From contig NZ_JOBF01000010.1 of assembly GCF_000718635.1 (NCBI RefSeq), positions 130,629 to 194,628 of the forward strand: a stretch of 64,000 nt of DNA, written 5' to 3'. Made by a program: the position numbers and the translations under genes. The number at the start of each line of letters is the position of its first letter. Positions within the stretch are counted from its first letter, which is position 1. This document shows positions 27,856-36,558 of the stretch, piece by piece. The stretch comes from Streptomyces varsoviensis (GTDB lineage Bacteria > Actinomycetota > Actinomycetes > Streptomycetales > Streptomycetaceae). The notes below the pieces were generated by a model. It made no database searches and had not been told where the DNA came from. It saw only the letters and a list, made by a program, of their open reading frames with translations.

Positions 27856-28191
27856 CGTCTCCCCTTGCCCTCGCCCCTCGTCCTTGCCCCTCGCCGATGC
27901 CCCCTGCCGGCGGCCACGCGCCGACCGCGCCCGACGGCTCCCGGCCTTCGCGTGCGTGCGCGGGGCCTCGTACGCACGCGGGCCCCGCCCCTCTCTACGG
28001 ACGGGCGGGGCGCTGGGTTCCCGTACGGAGCCGAGCCGGCGGTACGGGTCCGGCCGCGTGTACACGGCTACGGGCCCGTCGTGCGTACGCGGCTACGGGG
28101 CCGGTCGGGCGTACTCGCCTACGGGCCCGTCCCCGCGCTCCTGCGTGCCTGGCTACGGGCCCGGCCGCGCGGCGCTCCGCGTGCGGCGGGG
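27856..28191. repeat. Gene-free spacer with four CTACGGG(C/G)CCG repeats
   Basis: CTACGGG(C/G)CCG recurs at 28068, 28093, 28119 and 28153, interleaved with GTAC sequences. The remaining spacer is GC-rich with Arg/Pro/Gly-like frames and no credible gene. The region lies upstream of the rhomboid gene and downstream of the cyclophilin gene. Confidence 0.75.
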
Positions 28192-28725
28192 TCAGCCCTC
28201 GCGGCGCTCGACCACGACGGACTCGATCACCACGTCGTTGACCGGGCGGTCCGTGCGCGGGTTGGTCTCGGTGGCCGCGATGTTGTCGATGACCTTCTGG
28301 CTCGCCGGGTCGACGACCTCGCCGAAGATGGTGTGCTTGCCGGTCAGCCACGTGGTCGGGGAGACCGTGAGGAAGAACTGCGAGCCGTTGGTGCCCGGGC
28401 CCGCGTTGGCCATGGCCAGCAGGTACGGCTTGTTGAACGCGAGGTCGGGGTGGAACTCGTCCGCGAACTTGTACCCGGGGCCGCCGGTGCCGTTGCCCAG
28501 CGGGTCACCGCCCTGGATCATGAACCCACTGATGACACGGTGGAAGATCGTGCCGTCGTACAGCTTGTCCGTGGACTTCTGGCCGGTCTCCGGGTTGGTC
28601 CACTCGCGAGTTCCCTCGGCGAGCTCGACGAAGTTCTTGACCGTCTTCGGCGCGTGGTCCGGCAGCAGCCGGATCACGATGTCGCCGTTGTTGGTCTTCA
28701 GGGTGGCGAAGAGCTGCTCAGCCAC
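28192..28725 (-). CDS. ppiB: Cyclophilin-type peptidyl-prolyl cis-trans isomerase
   Basis: A 177-aa cytoplasmic cyclophilin catalysing prolyl isomerisation. The signature F-H-R-V-I-S-G-F-M-I-Q-G-G-D-P, the catalytic Arg within it, S-Q-F-F-L-T and H-T-I-F-G-E-V are present. It starts at GTG 28725. The mycobacterial homologue PpiA (Rv0009) lies in the same near-origin neighbourhood. Confidence 0.95.
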   Translation of the reverse strand: MAEQLFATLKTNNGDIVIRLLPDHAPKTVKNFVELAEGTREWTNPETGQKSTDKLYDGTIFHRVISGFMIQGGDPLGNGTGGPGYKFADEFHPDLAFNKPYLLAMANAGPGTNGSQFFLTVSPTTWLTGKHTIFGEVVDPASQKVIDNIAATETNPRTDRPVNDVVIESVVVERREG

Positions 28726-29111
28726 GATCTACCTTCCATAGACTTCACTGACGTTCCCCGATCCTCGCACGGACGCGCGCGCACGTCGCCCGGCCGCCGC
28801 TGACGGGCACCTTCGGTCACTTTCGAACGCCTTTGGGCGCACTTGAAGACTTATTGGTAGGTTTTCACCGTTTCTAGCCGCTTCACGCACGGCACTCGCC
28901 GCTATTCGTCGCCAGTAGCCGCCGAACGGGCGCGCCCGGCCGTCAACCGTGGCATTGTCGGCCGAAGCTCCTTATGCCCCGGATGCCCGCCCGCACATGC
29001 CGTCAGGCCGCCGGACAGGCATGATCTTCATTCGCGGGGACAGGCGAGAGATACCGCATACATTGGGGACAAACGCCAAGCCCCCGGACACGCCACCGAG
29101 GAGGAGGAACC
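28726..29111. promoter_or_regulatory. Divergent promoter region between ppiB and the DUF5324 gene
   Basis: A 386-base spacer, A/T-richer around 28840-28880. It must hold promoters for both genes; I find no clear paired -35/-10 elements. GAGGAGGAGG at about 29098-29107 is a very strong ribosome-binding site for the plus-strand gene. Confidence 0.4.
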
Positions 29112-29765
29112 GTGACCCGCAAGGACAGCGTGCGAGCCGCGACCGGCACGGCCAAGGACAGCGTGCGGCACGCCGCGGAGGTGGTGGCGCCCTACGCCGG
29201 AACGGCCAAGGACACCGCCACACACTTTGCGCACGAGGCGCGCGCACGGCTCGCGCCGAAGGTAACGACCGCCGCACACCAGGCCCGCTCCACCGCCGGT
29301 GAGCAGTACCGCGCCCACCTCGCCCCCCGGATCGAGCACGCCCGCGAGGCGCTGCCGCCCAAGGTCGACCAGGCGGCGGCGCGGGCCCGCGCCGCCGCCG
29401 AGCCCGTACGCGACGAGGCCGTGGCCCGCGGCAGCGCGGCCCTCGCGGCGCTGCGCGGCCAGGTCTCGGCCGCCGAGATCGAGAAGCTCGCCAAGAAGCG
29501 CACCCGCCGGGCCCGCACCGGGCGGTTCGCCAAGCGCGTGCTGGTCCTCGGCGTACTGGCCGGCGGCGCCATGGCCGTCTGGAAGTGGTGGGACAAGCAG
29601 GCCAACCCGGACTGGCTCGTGGAGCCCCCGGCCCCCACCGAGGTCTCCGACCGCGCCTCGCTCACCGCGGTCGACGGCAGCGCGGGCGCTTCCCTCGACC
29701 CCGAGGTCCAGGCCAAGCAGGCGGAGGCGGAGGCCGACGCCAAGGACCGCGACGACAAGCGCTGA
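29112..29765 (+). CDS. DUF5324 family protein, membrane-anchored, helical
   Basis: A 217-aa protein. The first 130 residues are Ala/Arg-rich amphipathic helices with repeating KDSVR, ARARLAPK and ARAAAEPVRDEA elements, likely coiled coil. A membrane helix follows at about 142-160 (VLVLGVLAGGAMAVWKWW), then an acidic tail. This Streptomyces family next to crgA/ppiB has no known function. The GTG start has an excellent ribosome-binding site. Confidence 0.8.
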   Translation: MTRKDSVRAATGTAKDSVRHAAEVVAPYAGTAKDTATHFAHEARARLAPKVTTAAHQARSTAGEQYRAHLAPRIEHAREALPPKVDQAAARARAAAEPVRDEAVARGSAALAALRGQVSAAEIEKLAKKRTRRARTGRFAKRVLVLGVLAGGAMAVWKWWDKQANPDWLVEPPAPTEVSDRASLTAVDGSAGASLDPEVQAKQAEAEADAKDRDDKR

Positions 29766-29809
29766 GGGCGGTACGTACGTACGCGATCAGAGGTCAGGCC
29801 GCCGGCCTC

Positions 29810-29881
29810 GGTACGGAGGCGGTCTCAGGTACGGAGGCGGCCTCGGGTACGGGTGCGGCCTCAGGTACGGAGACGGCCTCG
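29810..29881. repeat. Four copies of an 18-bp GGTACGG repeat
   Basis: Units beginning GGTACGGAGGCGG start at 29810, 29828, 29846 and 29864, with small differences between copies. The array lies between the DUF5324 stop and a terminator. Confidence 0.9.
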
Positions 29882-29897
29882 TATTCACCGCCGAGCG

Positions 29898-29934
29898 CTG
29901 TGGGGCGGGCCCGACGTCCGGGCCCGCCCCACAG
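29898..29934. terminator. Bidirectional terminator followed by a short direct repeat
   Basis: A perfect 16-bp stem, CTGTGGGGCGGGCCCG and its complement, with a 5-base loop, lies between two convergent genes. Directly after it GGCGCGTCTGATCAGTT occurs twice (29934-29950 and 29954-29970, period 20); the second copy contains the stop codon of the convergent DUF4190 gene. Confidence 0.85.
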
Positions 29935-29964
29935 GCGCGTCTGATCAGTTACGGGCGCGTCTGA

Positions 29965-31080
29965 TCAGTTGGGGCCGGACCAGTAGGAGTCCTCCCACTG
30001 CTTGAGGTCGGGGGAGAACTCGACCTCGACCCTGTCGGCCGCGTCGGGCGGCAGGGAGAAGGCGTACTTGCCGACGGCTTCCTTGCCGGGCAGTACGTAC
30101 CCTTCGAGGACCCGCTGGCGGTCGCTTCCGTCGATCACCAGCTCGGTGGAGGCGCCATTGGCGTCGTTGACACTGGGCAGCCCGCTGTCGATCCTGACCC
30201 GCTCCTTGCCGGTGTTGACGACCGTGATGGTGATCTGGATCGCCTTGTTCCCCTTCGCGTGGCCGAGTACGAAATCGTCCGGTACGAACGGCTGGGGCTT
30301 CGCCACCGTGACCTTCAGACCGTTCTCGAAGGTGTAGGCCTGGCCGAACGACAGGTGCCTGGCCTTCTCCTCCTCCTTCTCCCGTTCCCGCTCCGCGGTC
30401 TCCGCCCGCTTCACCGCGTCGGCCTTCTCACGGATCTCGTCGGCGCCCGCCTTCACCGCCAGCACGGTGAACACCCCGGCACCCGCGGAGATCAGCAGCC
30501 CGAGACCGCCCAGGATCACGCCGGCCAGCGCCATCCCCCCGTTGGTCGCCAGCCCCTTGCGCGCCCGGCTCATCCCGACGGCACCGAAGATCACGGCCAG
30601 CAGGGCCGGCAGCCAGGACATCCAGAACAGGATGATGAACGCGCCGAGACACACGCCGACGATGCCGAGCACCAGGCCGGTGATGCCCATCCCGTTGAGG
30701 GGCGCGGGCACGGGCGCGGGGAACGGCATCGGGCCCGGGCCCGGCCCTGGTGCCGGCACCGGCCCCGGGTACTGCGGCCACTGCGGGGCGGCCGCTCCCG
30801 GCTGCGGGGGCGCCCAGGGGCCGGGGGCGGGGGCGGATGCGGGGGCGGATGCGGCTGCGGGGACGGGTGCAGGGGCGGGGGCCTGCTCAACCGCCGGAGT
30901 CTGTCCGGCGGCGGGGACGGATGCAGCGGCGGGGGCCTGCTCAGCAGCCGGAGCCTGTTCGGCAGCAGGGGGCTGATCGGCAGCCGGGGGCTGGTCGGCG
31001 GCGGGGCGGTGGTCGACGGGTTCGCCGTCGCCGGGTCTGTCGCCGGGCTTGTCCTCGCCGGGAGGTAAGAGGGTGGTCAC
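29965..31080 (-). CDS. DUF4190 domain protein with Pro/Ala-rich N-terminus
   Basis: A 371-aa protein starting at GTG 31080 (AGGAC upstream). Residues 1-120 are low complexity with tandem AADQPP/AAEQAP units. The middle is a DUF4190 module with two membrane helices (GITGLVLGIVGVCLGAFIILFWMSWLPALLAVIFGAVGM; NGGMALAGVILGGLGLLISAGAGVF). The C-terminal 130 residues resemble a DUF4352-type Ig-like extracellular domain (VVNTGKERVRIDSGLPSVND). Function unknown. Confidence 0.75.
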   Translation of the reverse strand: MTTLLPPGEDKPGDRPGDGEPVDHRPAADQPPAADQPPAAEQAPAAEQAPAAASVPAAGQTPAVEQAPAPAPVPAAASAPASAPAPGPWAPPQPGAAAPQWPQYPGPVPAPGPGPGPMPFPAPVPAPLNGMGITGLVLGIVGVCLGAFIILFWMSWLPALLAVIFGAVGMSRARKGLATNGGMALAGVILGGLGLLISAGAGVFTVLAVKAGADEIREKADAVKRAETAEREREKEEEKARHLSFGQAYTFENGLKVTVAKPQPFVPDDFVLGHAKGNKAIQITITVVNTGKERVRIDSGLPSVNDANGASTELVIDGSDRQRVLEGYVLPGKEAVGKYAFSLPPDAADRVEVEFSPDLKQWEDSYWSGPN

Positions 31081-31249
31081 GAAAAGTCCTTTGTGCAGGG
31101 CTAATTGGCGGATCGATGACAATACCAGTCGCTTTTGCCGTTTCCTGATCACCCAATTACCCGACTACATGACTGCCTGACTGCCCGCTTAGCCGCCTTC
31201 CTGGCTGGGCGAGCGACTGACGCAGGCCGACGGCCCGTACCAGCGGGAT

Positions 31250-31972
31250 CTACCGCTGGTTCAGGCCGCTGATCATCAGATCGAGGGTGAAGTCGAAGCG
31301 CTCGTGCCCCTCACCGGCGGTGAGTTCGGCGGCGTGGCGGGTGGTGAGGGGAAAGGTGTCCGGCGGCAAGGCCGTGAAGCGGCGGGTCAGTTCGGCGCGG
31401 TCGCGGACCCAGGCGATGTCGTCGTCCTCCGCCCGGCGGCGCGCGATCGAGATCTCCAGGCAGTAGGCGGCCACGTACAGGAACAGGGCGTCGATGGCCC
31501 AGGCCGCGTCCTGCGGGGCGACGCCGCCGGCGAGCAGGATCGCGAGCATGCCCTCGTTGACGCGCACGATCTCCAGGTCGGTGGGGGCCATGGCGAGCGC
31601 GGCACGGGAGATCCCGGGGTACTCCAGGTACTGGTCGCGCATCTGGACGCACACCCCGCGGATCTGCGCCCGCCAGGCCGCGGGGTCGGGCTCGGGCAGT
31701 ACGAGACCGGCGCACAGTCGCCCGATGAGCAGCTCGTCGAGGTCGGCCTTGTTGACCACGTGGGCGTAGAGCGAGGCGGGACCGGTGTCGAGCGCGCCGG
31801 CCAGGCGGCGCATGGTCAGGGCCTCGTAGCCCTCGGTGGCGACGACGTTCAGCGCGGTGTCGACCACCTGCTCCACCGTGATCGGGACCTTGCGGCGGCG
31901 CGGCTTGGACGCGGCTTCGGCCTCGGGGTTCGGCGGCTGGTGGCGGGCCGCGCGGCGCTCTCTCGGGTTCAC
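31250..31972 (-). CDS. TetR family regulator
   Basis: A 240-aa repressor with a basic N-terminus, a TetR HTH (VDTALNVVATEGYEALTMRRLAGALDTGPASLYAHVVNKADLDELL) and a tetracycline-repressor-like C-terminal ligand domain. GTG 31972 is preferred over longer starts, which would run through the promoter. It is divergent from an FAD monooxygenase, with an inverted repeat between them, the classical arrangement of TetR/TetX-like pairs. Confidence 0.88.
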   Translation of the reverse strand: MNPRERRAARHQPPNPEAEAASKPRRRKVPITVEQVVDTALNVVATEGYEALTMRRLAGALDTGPASLYAHVVNKADLDELLIGRLCAGLVLPEPDPAAWRAQIRGVCVQMRDQYLEYPGISRAALAMAPTDLEIVRVNEGMLAILLAGGVAPQDAAWAIDALFLYVAAYCLEISIARRRAEDDDIAWVRDRAELTRRFTALPPDTFPLTTRHAAELTAGEGHERFDFTLDLMISGLNQR

Positions 31973-31986
31973 CGCTTCATCATAAC

Positions 31987-32021
31987 TTGACGCGAACACT
32001 GTTCGTAAGTAGAACGGTGTT
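31987..32021 (+). promoter_or_regulatory. Promoter and TetR operator for FAD monooxygenase
   Basis: TTGACG (31987-31992) and TAGAAC (32010-32015) are separated by exactly 17 bases. An inverted repeat AACACTGTTC-N7-GAACGGTGTT (31995-32021) covers the spacer and -10. The expected start of transcription falls at the ATG at 32023, so the mRNA is probably leaderless. Confidence 0.75.
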
Positions 32022-32022
32022 T

Positions 32023-33630
32023 ATGACGACGAACGCGAATCAGGACATGGCGGCCACGGACGTGACCGTGGTCGGAGCCGGGCCGGTGGGCCTCATGCTC
32101 GCCGCGGAACTGGCGCTCTCCGGGGCCTCGGTGCAGGTACTGGAGCGGCTGACCGAGCCGGCCGCCGGAATGAAGGCGGGCGGCATCAACGTGCCGACGG
32201 CCGAAGCGCTCGACCGCCGGGGCCTGCTGCCCGCCGCCGAGAAGGTGCAGCGGGAACTGTTGGAGCGGGTCGGCCCGTACGTCCGTACGGCCGGCGAGCG
32301 GGCCCCGGACGGGACCCGGCAACCGACGAACAAGCAGGACCAGGGACAGAGGGGGGGCCAGACACAGAAGACGGGCGGCCAGCGGTTCACCGGCCACTTC
32401 GCGGGAATCGTCCTGGACGCCGACCTCGTGGACTGGACCGACCCCGACCTCGCCGGGCACGCCTCGGTCGACGGCGCCCGCATGGTCCCGCAGCGCGAGC
32501 TGGAGTCGCTGCTGGCCGACCACCTCGCGCGGTTCGGCGTGCCGGTGCACCGCGGGGTGGAGGTCACCGCGCTCGAAGACACCGGCGACGGCGTGCTCGT
32601 CGGCACCAGCACCCTCGGCACGGTACGTACCGGGTGGCTGGTCGGCTGCGACGGCGGCCGCAGCACCGTACGGCGCCTCGCCGGCATCGACTTCCCCGGC
32701 ACCGACCCCGAACTCACCGGGTACATGGCGCTCGCCGAGATCGAGGACCCCTCGGTGCTCGCGGAGGGATGGGGGTGGACGCCCCAGGGCGCGTACCGCT
32801 ACGGCCCCCAGCCCGGCCGCGTGGTCGCGGTGGAGTTCGTGGCCCCGCCCGCCGACCGCTCGACGCCCGTCACGCTGGAGGAGTTGCAGGGGAGCCTGCG
32901 CCGGGTCTCGGGCACGGACATCACCCTGACCGCGCTGCGCGGCGAGGCGTCCCGCTGGAGCGACAACGCCCGCCAGGCCGCGGCCTACCGGTCGGGCCGG
33001 GTGCTGCTGGCCGGCGACTCCGCGCACGTGCACTCCCCGTTCGGCGGCCAGGGACTCAACCTCGGCTTCGGCGACGCGATGAACCTCGGCTGGAAGCTCG
33101 GCGCCGTCGTGGCCGGCTGGGCGCCGGAAGGGCTGCTCGACACGTACGACGCCGAGCGCCGCCCCCTCGGCGCCTGGGTGCTGGACTGGACGCGCGCCCA
33201 GATCGGGGTGTTGCGCGGCGACCCCAAGTCGGCCGCGCTCCGGGAGGTCCTGATCGACCTGCTGAACACCCCGGACGGCGCGACCCACGCGGTCAAGAAG
33301 ATCTCCGGCGTCACCCAGCGCGTCGACCTCCCCGGCACCCACCCGCTGACCGGCCGGTACGTCCCCGACCTGTGGCTCAGCGACGGCACCCGCCTGGTCG
33401 ACCACGGCCACCACGGCGGCTTCCTCCTCCTCGACCGCACCCCGAACAGCACCTTCACCCACCTCGCCGCGCCCTGGGGCACCCGTGTACACGCCATCCC
33501 CGACGACAGTCCCTCGACACCGCTCGCAGTCCTGGTCCGCCCGGACGGAGTAGTCGCCTGGGCCACCGACACCACCGACCCTTCCGGCCTGGAAGCGGCC
33601 TTGCACCAATGGGCCGGCTCCCCTTCCTGA
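32023..33630 (+). CDS. FAD-dependent aromatic-type monooxygenase
   Basis: A 535-aa class A flavoprotein hydroxylase (PHBH fold). It has the dinucleotide motif G-A-G-P-V-G-L-M-L-A-A-E-L near the N-terminus, the D-G motif (GWLVGCDGGRSTVRR), and G-D-S-A-H-V-H-S-P-F-G-G-Q-G-L-N for the flavin. Such enzymes hydroxylate aromatic antibiotics or polyketides, including rifampicin and tetracyclines. The divergent TetR with a tetracycline-repressor-like ligand domain suggests an inducible detoxification role. A hydrophilic insert (residues about 100-125, Gln/Gly/Lys-rich) is unusual. ATG 32023 is chosen as a leaderless start. Confidence 0.87.
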   Translation: MTTNANQDMAATDVTVVGAGPVGLMLAAELALSGASVQVLERLTEPAAGMKAGGINVPTAEALDRRGLLPAAEKVQRELLERVGPYVRTAGERAPDGTRQPTNKQDQGQRGGQTQKTGGQRFTGHFAGIVLDADLVDWTDPDLAGHASVDGARMVPQRELESLLADHLARFGVPVHRGVEVTALEDTGDGVLVGTSTLGTVRTGWLVGCDGGRSTVRRLAGIDFPGTDPELTGYMALAEIEDPSVLAEGWGWTPQGAYRYGPQPGRVVAVEFVAPPADRSTPVTLEELQGSLRRVSGTDITLTALRGEASRWSDNARQAAAYRSGRVLLAGDSAHVHSPFGGQGLNLGFGDAMNLGWKLGAVVAGWAPEGLLDTYDAERRPLGAWVLDWTRAQIGVLRGDPKSAALREVLIDLLNTPDGATHAVKKISGVTQRVDLPGTHPLTGRYVPDLWLSDGTRLVDHGHHGGFLLLDRTPNSTFTHLAAPWGTRVHAIPDDSPSTPLAVLVRPDGVVAWATDTTDPSGLEAALHQWAGSPS

Positions 33631-34043
33631 CGGCCTCCTGTCGACAGCGCCCCTCGCCGTGGCCATGCCCCCGCCCCTGGCGATCGGCGCTCTCGCCTCG
33701 GGTGCGAGAGGCCCCCACCGCGTACGCCACGCCCAGGCCGTCAGAGCCCGCAACGCCTCGCTCGGCATCGCACTCGCCGCACTGTGCGCTCGCGACCTTC
33801 GTAGCCCTGCCCTACTGGGCGCTGTCGAATTGGGCAGAGAACCACAGCCGAACATCAGCCGGGGCTGCCGACCTCACACCAGCCCTCCACCCCGCCATCC
33901 CCATTCCCCCTGTCCGCCGCGTCCCGTGATCGCCCCATCCCGTGCTCGCCGCGTCGCCCTGCCCGCCACACTGTGCGGCGATGCGGTCGTTGCGGGCCAC
34001 ACCCGCCACGAGGCGGAGCCACCCCGACCGCGACCCACCCCGC
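33631..34043. other. Gene-free spacer
   Basis: 413 bases between convergent genes. Frames are short, Pro/Ala/Arg-rich and lack ribosome-binding sites. I see no convincing terminator hairpin or gene. Confidence 0.5.
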
Positions 34044-35777
34044 TCAAGGGCCCGAGCCCGGGGCAAGTCTCGAGCCCACGGCGGGGGCCGAGCCCGGGGC
34101 GGCTACCGAGCCCACGGCCGGGGCAGGGGCGGTGTCCGCGGACCCGGTCCCCGCCCCACCTCCGGGCGCCGCCCCACCTCCGGGCGCCGCCCCACCTCCG
34201 GGCGCCGCCCCACCTCCGGGCGCCGCCTCGCGGTAGCGCTGCTCGCGGATGGCGAGCGCCACCAGACCGGCAGCCAGCGAGACGACGCCCGCCACTATGA
34301 ACACGACATTGGTGGCGTCGATGAAGACGCCGACCGCCGCGCGGTACTGGTCCCCAGGCAGTTTCGACAGCGCTCCGGTATCCAGGTTGCCGTTCACGTC
34401 GGCCGCGCCCGCGGCGCTGCTGAGGTGACCGTTGAGGTAGCGCGCCACGATCGTGCTGTAGAGAGCGAACCCGGCGGTGGCGCCGAGCTGTTGGCAGAAG
34501 CGCAGCGAACTGGTGGCGACGCCGAGGTCCTCCTTGGCCACCGAACTCTGCATGTACTGGAGGCCCAGGCCGAGCGACTGCCCCATGCCGATGCCCAGGA
34601 CGAAGCAGCCCAGGCCTATCAGCCAGTAACTGGTGTCGGGGCCTAGCCATCCGAAGAGGAGGAGCACCACGGCCTGGAAGATCCCGGCGGCGACGAGCAA
34701 GTACTTGAACTTGCCGAACAGCGTGACGATGCCCTTGGCCACCGGGATGGAGGCGAGGATGCCGACCGCCATGCACAGCACCAGCAGCCCGGAGCGGCCG
34801 GTGCTCAGCCCGCGCCCGATCTGGAGGTAGCCGCTGACGTACAGCAGGCCGCCGGCCACGCCGACACCGGCGATCAGGGACATCGGCATCATCGCCCGGA
34901 AGACCGAGTTGCGCATCAGCGCCAGCGACACCAGCGGTTCGGGCGCGGTGAGGCTGCGCCATACGAAGGCCACGGCCAGCAGCGCCGCGCCGGCCGCGAG
35001 CGAGAGGACGGTCGGGGAGCCCCACGCGTACCGTGCGCCACCCCACTCCGCCACCAGCAGGGCGCAGGCGCCGAAGCCGCCGAGCAGCGCGGCCCCGAGG
35101 AAGTCCACCTTCCGCCGCACCGGGTTGGTCGGCATCTTCAGCTCGAAGACGATGATGAGGAAGGCGGCGACGAGCAGCGGCAGATTGAGAAGGAACACCC
35201 AGCGCCAGTTCATGGCGTCGGCGATGAGGCCGCCCAGCGTCGGGCCCAGGGCCAGGCCGAGGCCGAACATCACCGAGGCCCCGATGCCGACCGCGTTGGA
35301 CGGCTTAATGGGCCCTTCCGACGCCTCGTCCTCCTGATCGCCGAAGAGGATGCCGGTGACCACCAGCGTGATCGCGGTGAGCCCGCCGGCGCCCAGCCCC
35401 TGGACCGTACGGAAGACGATCAGCTCGGTCAGGTTCTGCGCGAGACCGCAGAGCAACGAGCCGACGGTGAAGACGCCGAGCCCGAAGATCATCAGCGGTT
35501 TGGCCCCGTACTCGTCGGCGAGCTTGCCGTAGAGCGGCACGACGATGCAGTCGGCCAGCGCGTAACAGGAGGTCAGCCAGGGGAGCTTGCCGATCCCGTG
35601 GACGGGGTCGAGGTCATCGACCATCTTCCACGACACCGCGGACACGATGTTGATGTCGAGGATGGACAAGAGCAGGACGGTGATGCACGCGGCGGCCACC
35701 AACTTGACCTTGGGCGTGCTCATGAGCAGGACCGGGCCGTCGTACACAGGTGCGTACATGCCCTTGGCTGGGGTCAT
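34044..35777 (-). CDS. MFS drug-proton antiporter, 14-TM (DHA2/EmrB type)
   Basis: A 577-aa multidrug efflux pump with about 14 membrane segments. Motif A-like L-A-D-E-Y-G-A-K and the C-motif-like ALGPTLGGLIAD support the antiporter class. The C-terminal tail carries four APGGGA units encoded by an 18-bp tandem repeat. A promoter TTGACT-N17-TAGCGT directs transcription to about the ATG at 35777, so this start could be leaderless; ATG 35759 with AAGG upstream is an alternative. It is divergent from a TetR regulator. Confidence 0.9.
   Translation of the reverse strand: MTPAKGMYAPVYDGPVLLMSTPKVKLVAAACITVLLLSILDINIVSAVSWKMVDDLDPVHGIGKLPWLTSCYALADCIVVPLYGKLADEYGAKPLMIFGLGVFTVGSLLCGLAQNLTELIVFRTVQGLGAGGLTAITLVVTGILFGDQEDEASEGPIKPSNAVGIGASVMFGLGLALGPTLGGLIADAMNWRWVFLLNLPLLVAAFLIIVFELKMPTNPVRRKVDFLGAALLGGFGACALLVAEWGGARYAWGSPTVLSLAAGAALLAVAFVWRSLTAPEPLVSLALMRNSVFRAMMPMSLIAGVGVAGGLLYVSGYLQIGRGLSTGRSGLLVLCMAVGILASIPVAKGIVTLFGKFKYLLVAAGIFQAVVLLLFGWLGPDTSYWLIGLGCFVLGIGMGQSLGLGLQYMQSSVAKEDLGVATSSLRFCQQLGATAGFALYSTIVARYLNGHLSSAAGAADVNGNLDTGALSKLPGDQYRAAVGVFIDATNVVFIVAGVVSLAAGLVALAIREQRYREAAPGGGAAPGGGAAPGGGAAPGGGAGTGSADTAPAPAVGSVAAPGSAPAVGSRLAPGSGP
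34153..34224. repeat. Four exact 18-bp tandem repeats in the MFS C-terminus
   Basis: GCCCCACCTCCGGGCGCC is repeated four times without interruption in the 3' end of the MFS gene, encoding Ala-Pro-Gly-Gly-Gly-Ala units. Likely to vary in copy number. Confidence 0.95.
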
Positions 35778-35784
35778 GAACCTT

Positions 35785-35813
35785 ACGCTAGGGCTAATTT
35801 TACACCGAGTCAA
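35785..35813 (-). promoter_or_regulatory. Promoter of the MFS gene
   Basis: On the minus strand TTGACT (35813-35808) and TAGCGT (35790-35785) are 17 bases apart. On the plus strand TACGAT at 35856-35861 lies 6 bases before the ATG of the TetR gene, so both divergent transcripts would be leaderless or nearly so. The TTTACAC/GAGTCAA imperfect dyad at the promoter may be the TetR site. Confidence 0.7.
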
Positions 35814-35867
35814 GCTTTATGACAGGAGTAACAGTACGCTGGGGGAACGACTTGCTACGATTCAGGC

Positions 35868-36497
35868 ATGACGGAGCAATTGGGCCTTCGGGAGCGCAAG
35901 AAGCTGAGGACCACGGAGCACATCGCGAAGACCGCGCTGGAGCTGTTCCTGGAGCGGGGCTTCGACCAGGTGTCGGTCTCTGACGTCGCGGCCGCCGCCG
36001 AGGTGTCCAAGAAGACGGTCTTCAACTACTTCCCCGCCAAGGAAGACCTCGTCCTGTTCCCGATCCGCGACCACAAAGGCGAGCCCGCCAGGGTCGTTCG
36101 TACGCGCGAACCGGGCGAGTCGCCCGTGGCCGCCCTGCGCCGGCACTTCCTGACCGGGCTTCAGCAGCGCGATCCGATCACCGGGCTCGCGGACTACGAG
36201 GAGTTCCTGTCCTTCCAGGGCATGGTCATGTCGACCCCCAGCCTGAAGCTGCGCCTCCTGGAGCAGTGGACCGACAGCGAGGCCGTCCTCGCCGAAGCAC
36301 TGGCCGAGGCCCTCGGCCAGCCCCCGACCGCCATCGTGCCGAACGCACTGGCCAGCCAGGCCATCTCGGTACAGCGCACCCTGATCGTCCGCAACGTCGA
36401 ACGGATGCTGTCCGGCGACGACCCCGCGGCCATATACGAGCAGTGCGCCGCCGAGGCCGAGGCGGCCTTCGAACTCCTGGAGAAAACCCTGAAGTGA
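35868..36497 (+). CDS. TetR family regulator of the MFS pump
   Basis: A 209-aa AcrR/TetR-type repressor: HTH R-T-T-E-H-I-A-K-T-A-L-E-L-F-L-E-R-G-F-D-Q-V-S-V-S-D-V-A near the N-terminus and a helical ligand domain after it. It is divergent from the MFS gene with a 90-base shared spacer. A likely -10 lies 6 bases before its ATG, implying a leaderless transcript. Ligand unknown, probably a pump substrate. Confidence 0.9.
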   Translation: MTEQLGLRERKKLRTTEHIAKTALELFLERGFDQVSVSDVAAAAEVSKKTVFNYFPAKEDLVLFPIRDHKGEPARVVRTREPGESPVAALRRHFLTGLQQRDPITGLADYEEFLSFQGMVMSTPSLKLRLLEQWTDSEAVLAEALAEALGQPPTAIVPNALASQAISVQRTLIVRNVERMLSGDDPAAIYEQCAAEAEAAFELLEKTLK

Positions 36498-36558
36498 CAA
36501 CACATCAGTAACCGGCCCCGACTCAGAGGCGGGCCCGGAGCGGAGTAGAAAGACCCGT

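Noticed and set aside
34153..34224. CRISPR array
   Set aside because: The units are directly contiguous, lie in frame within the MFS gene and have no unique spacers.
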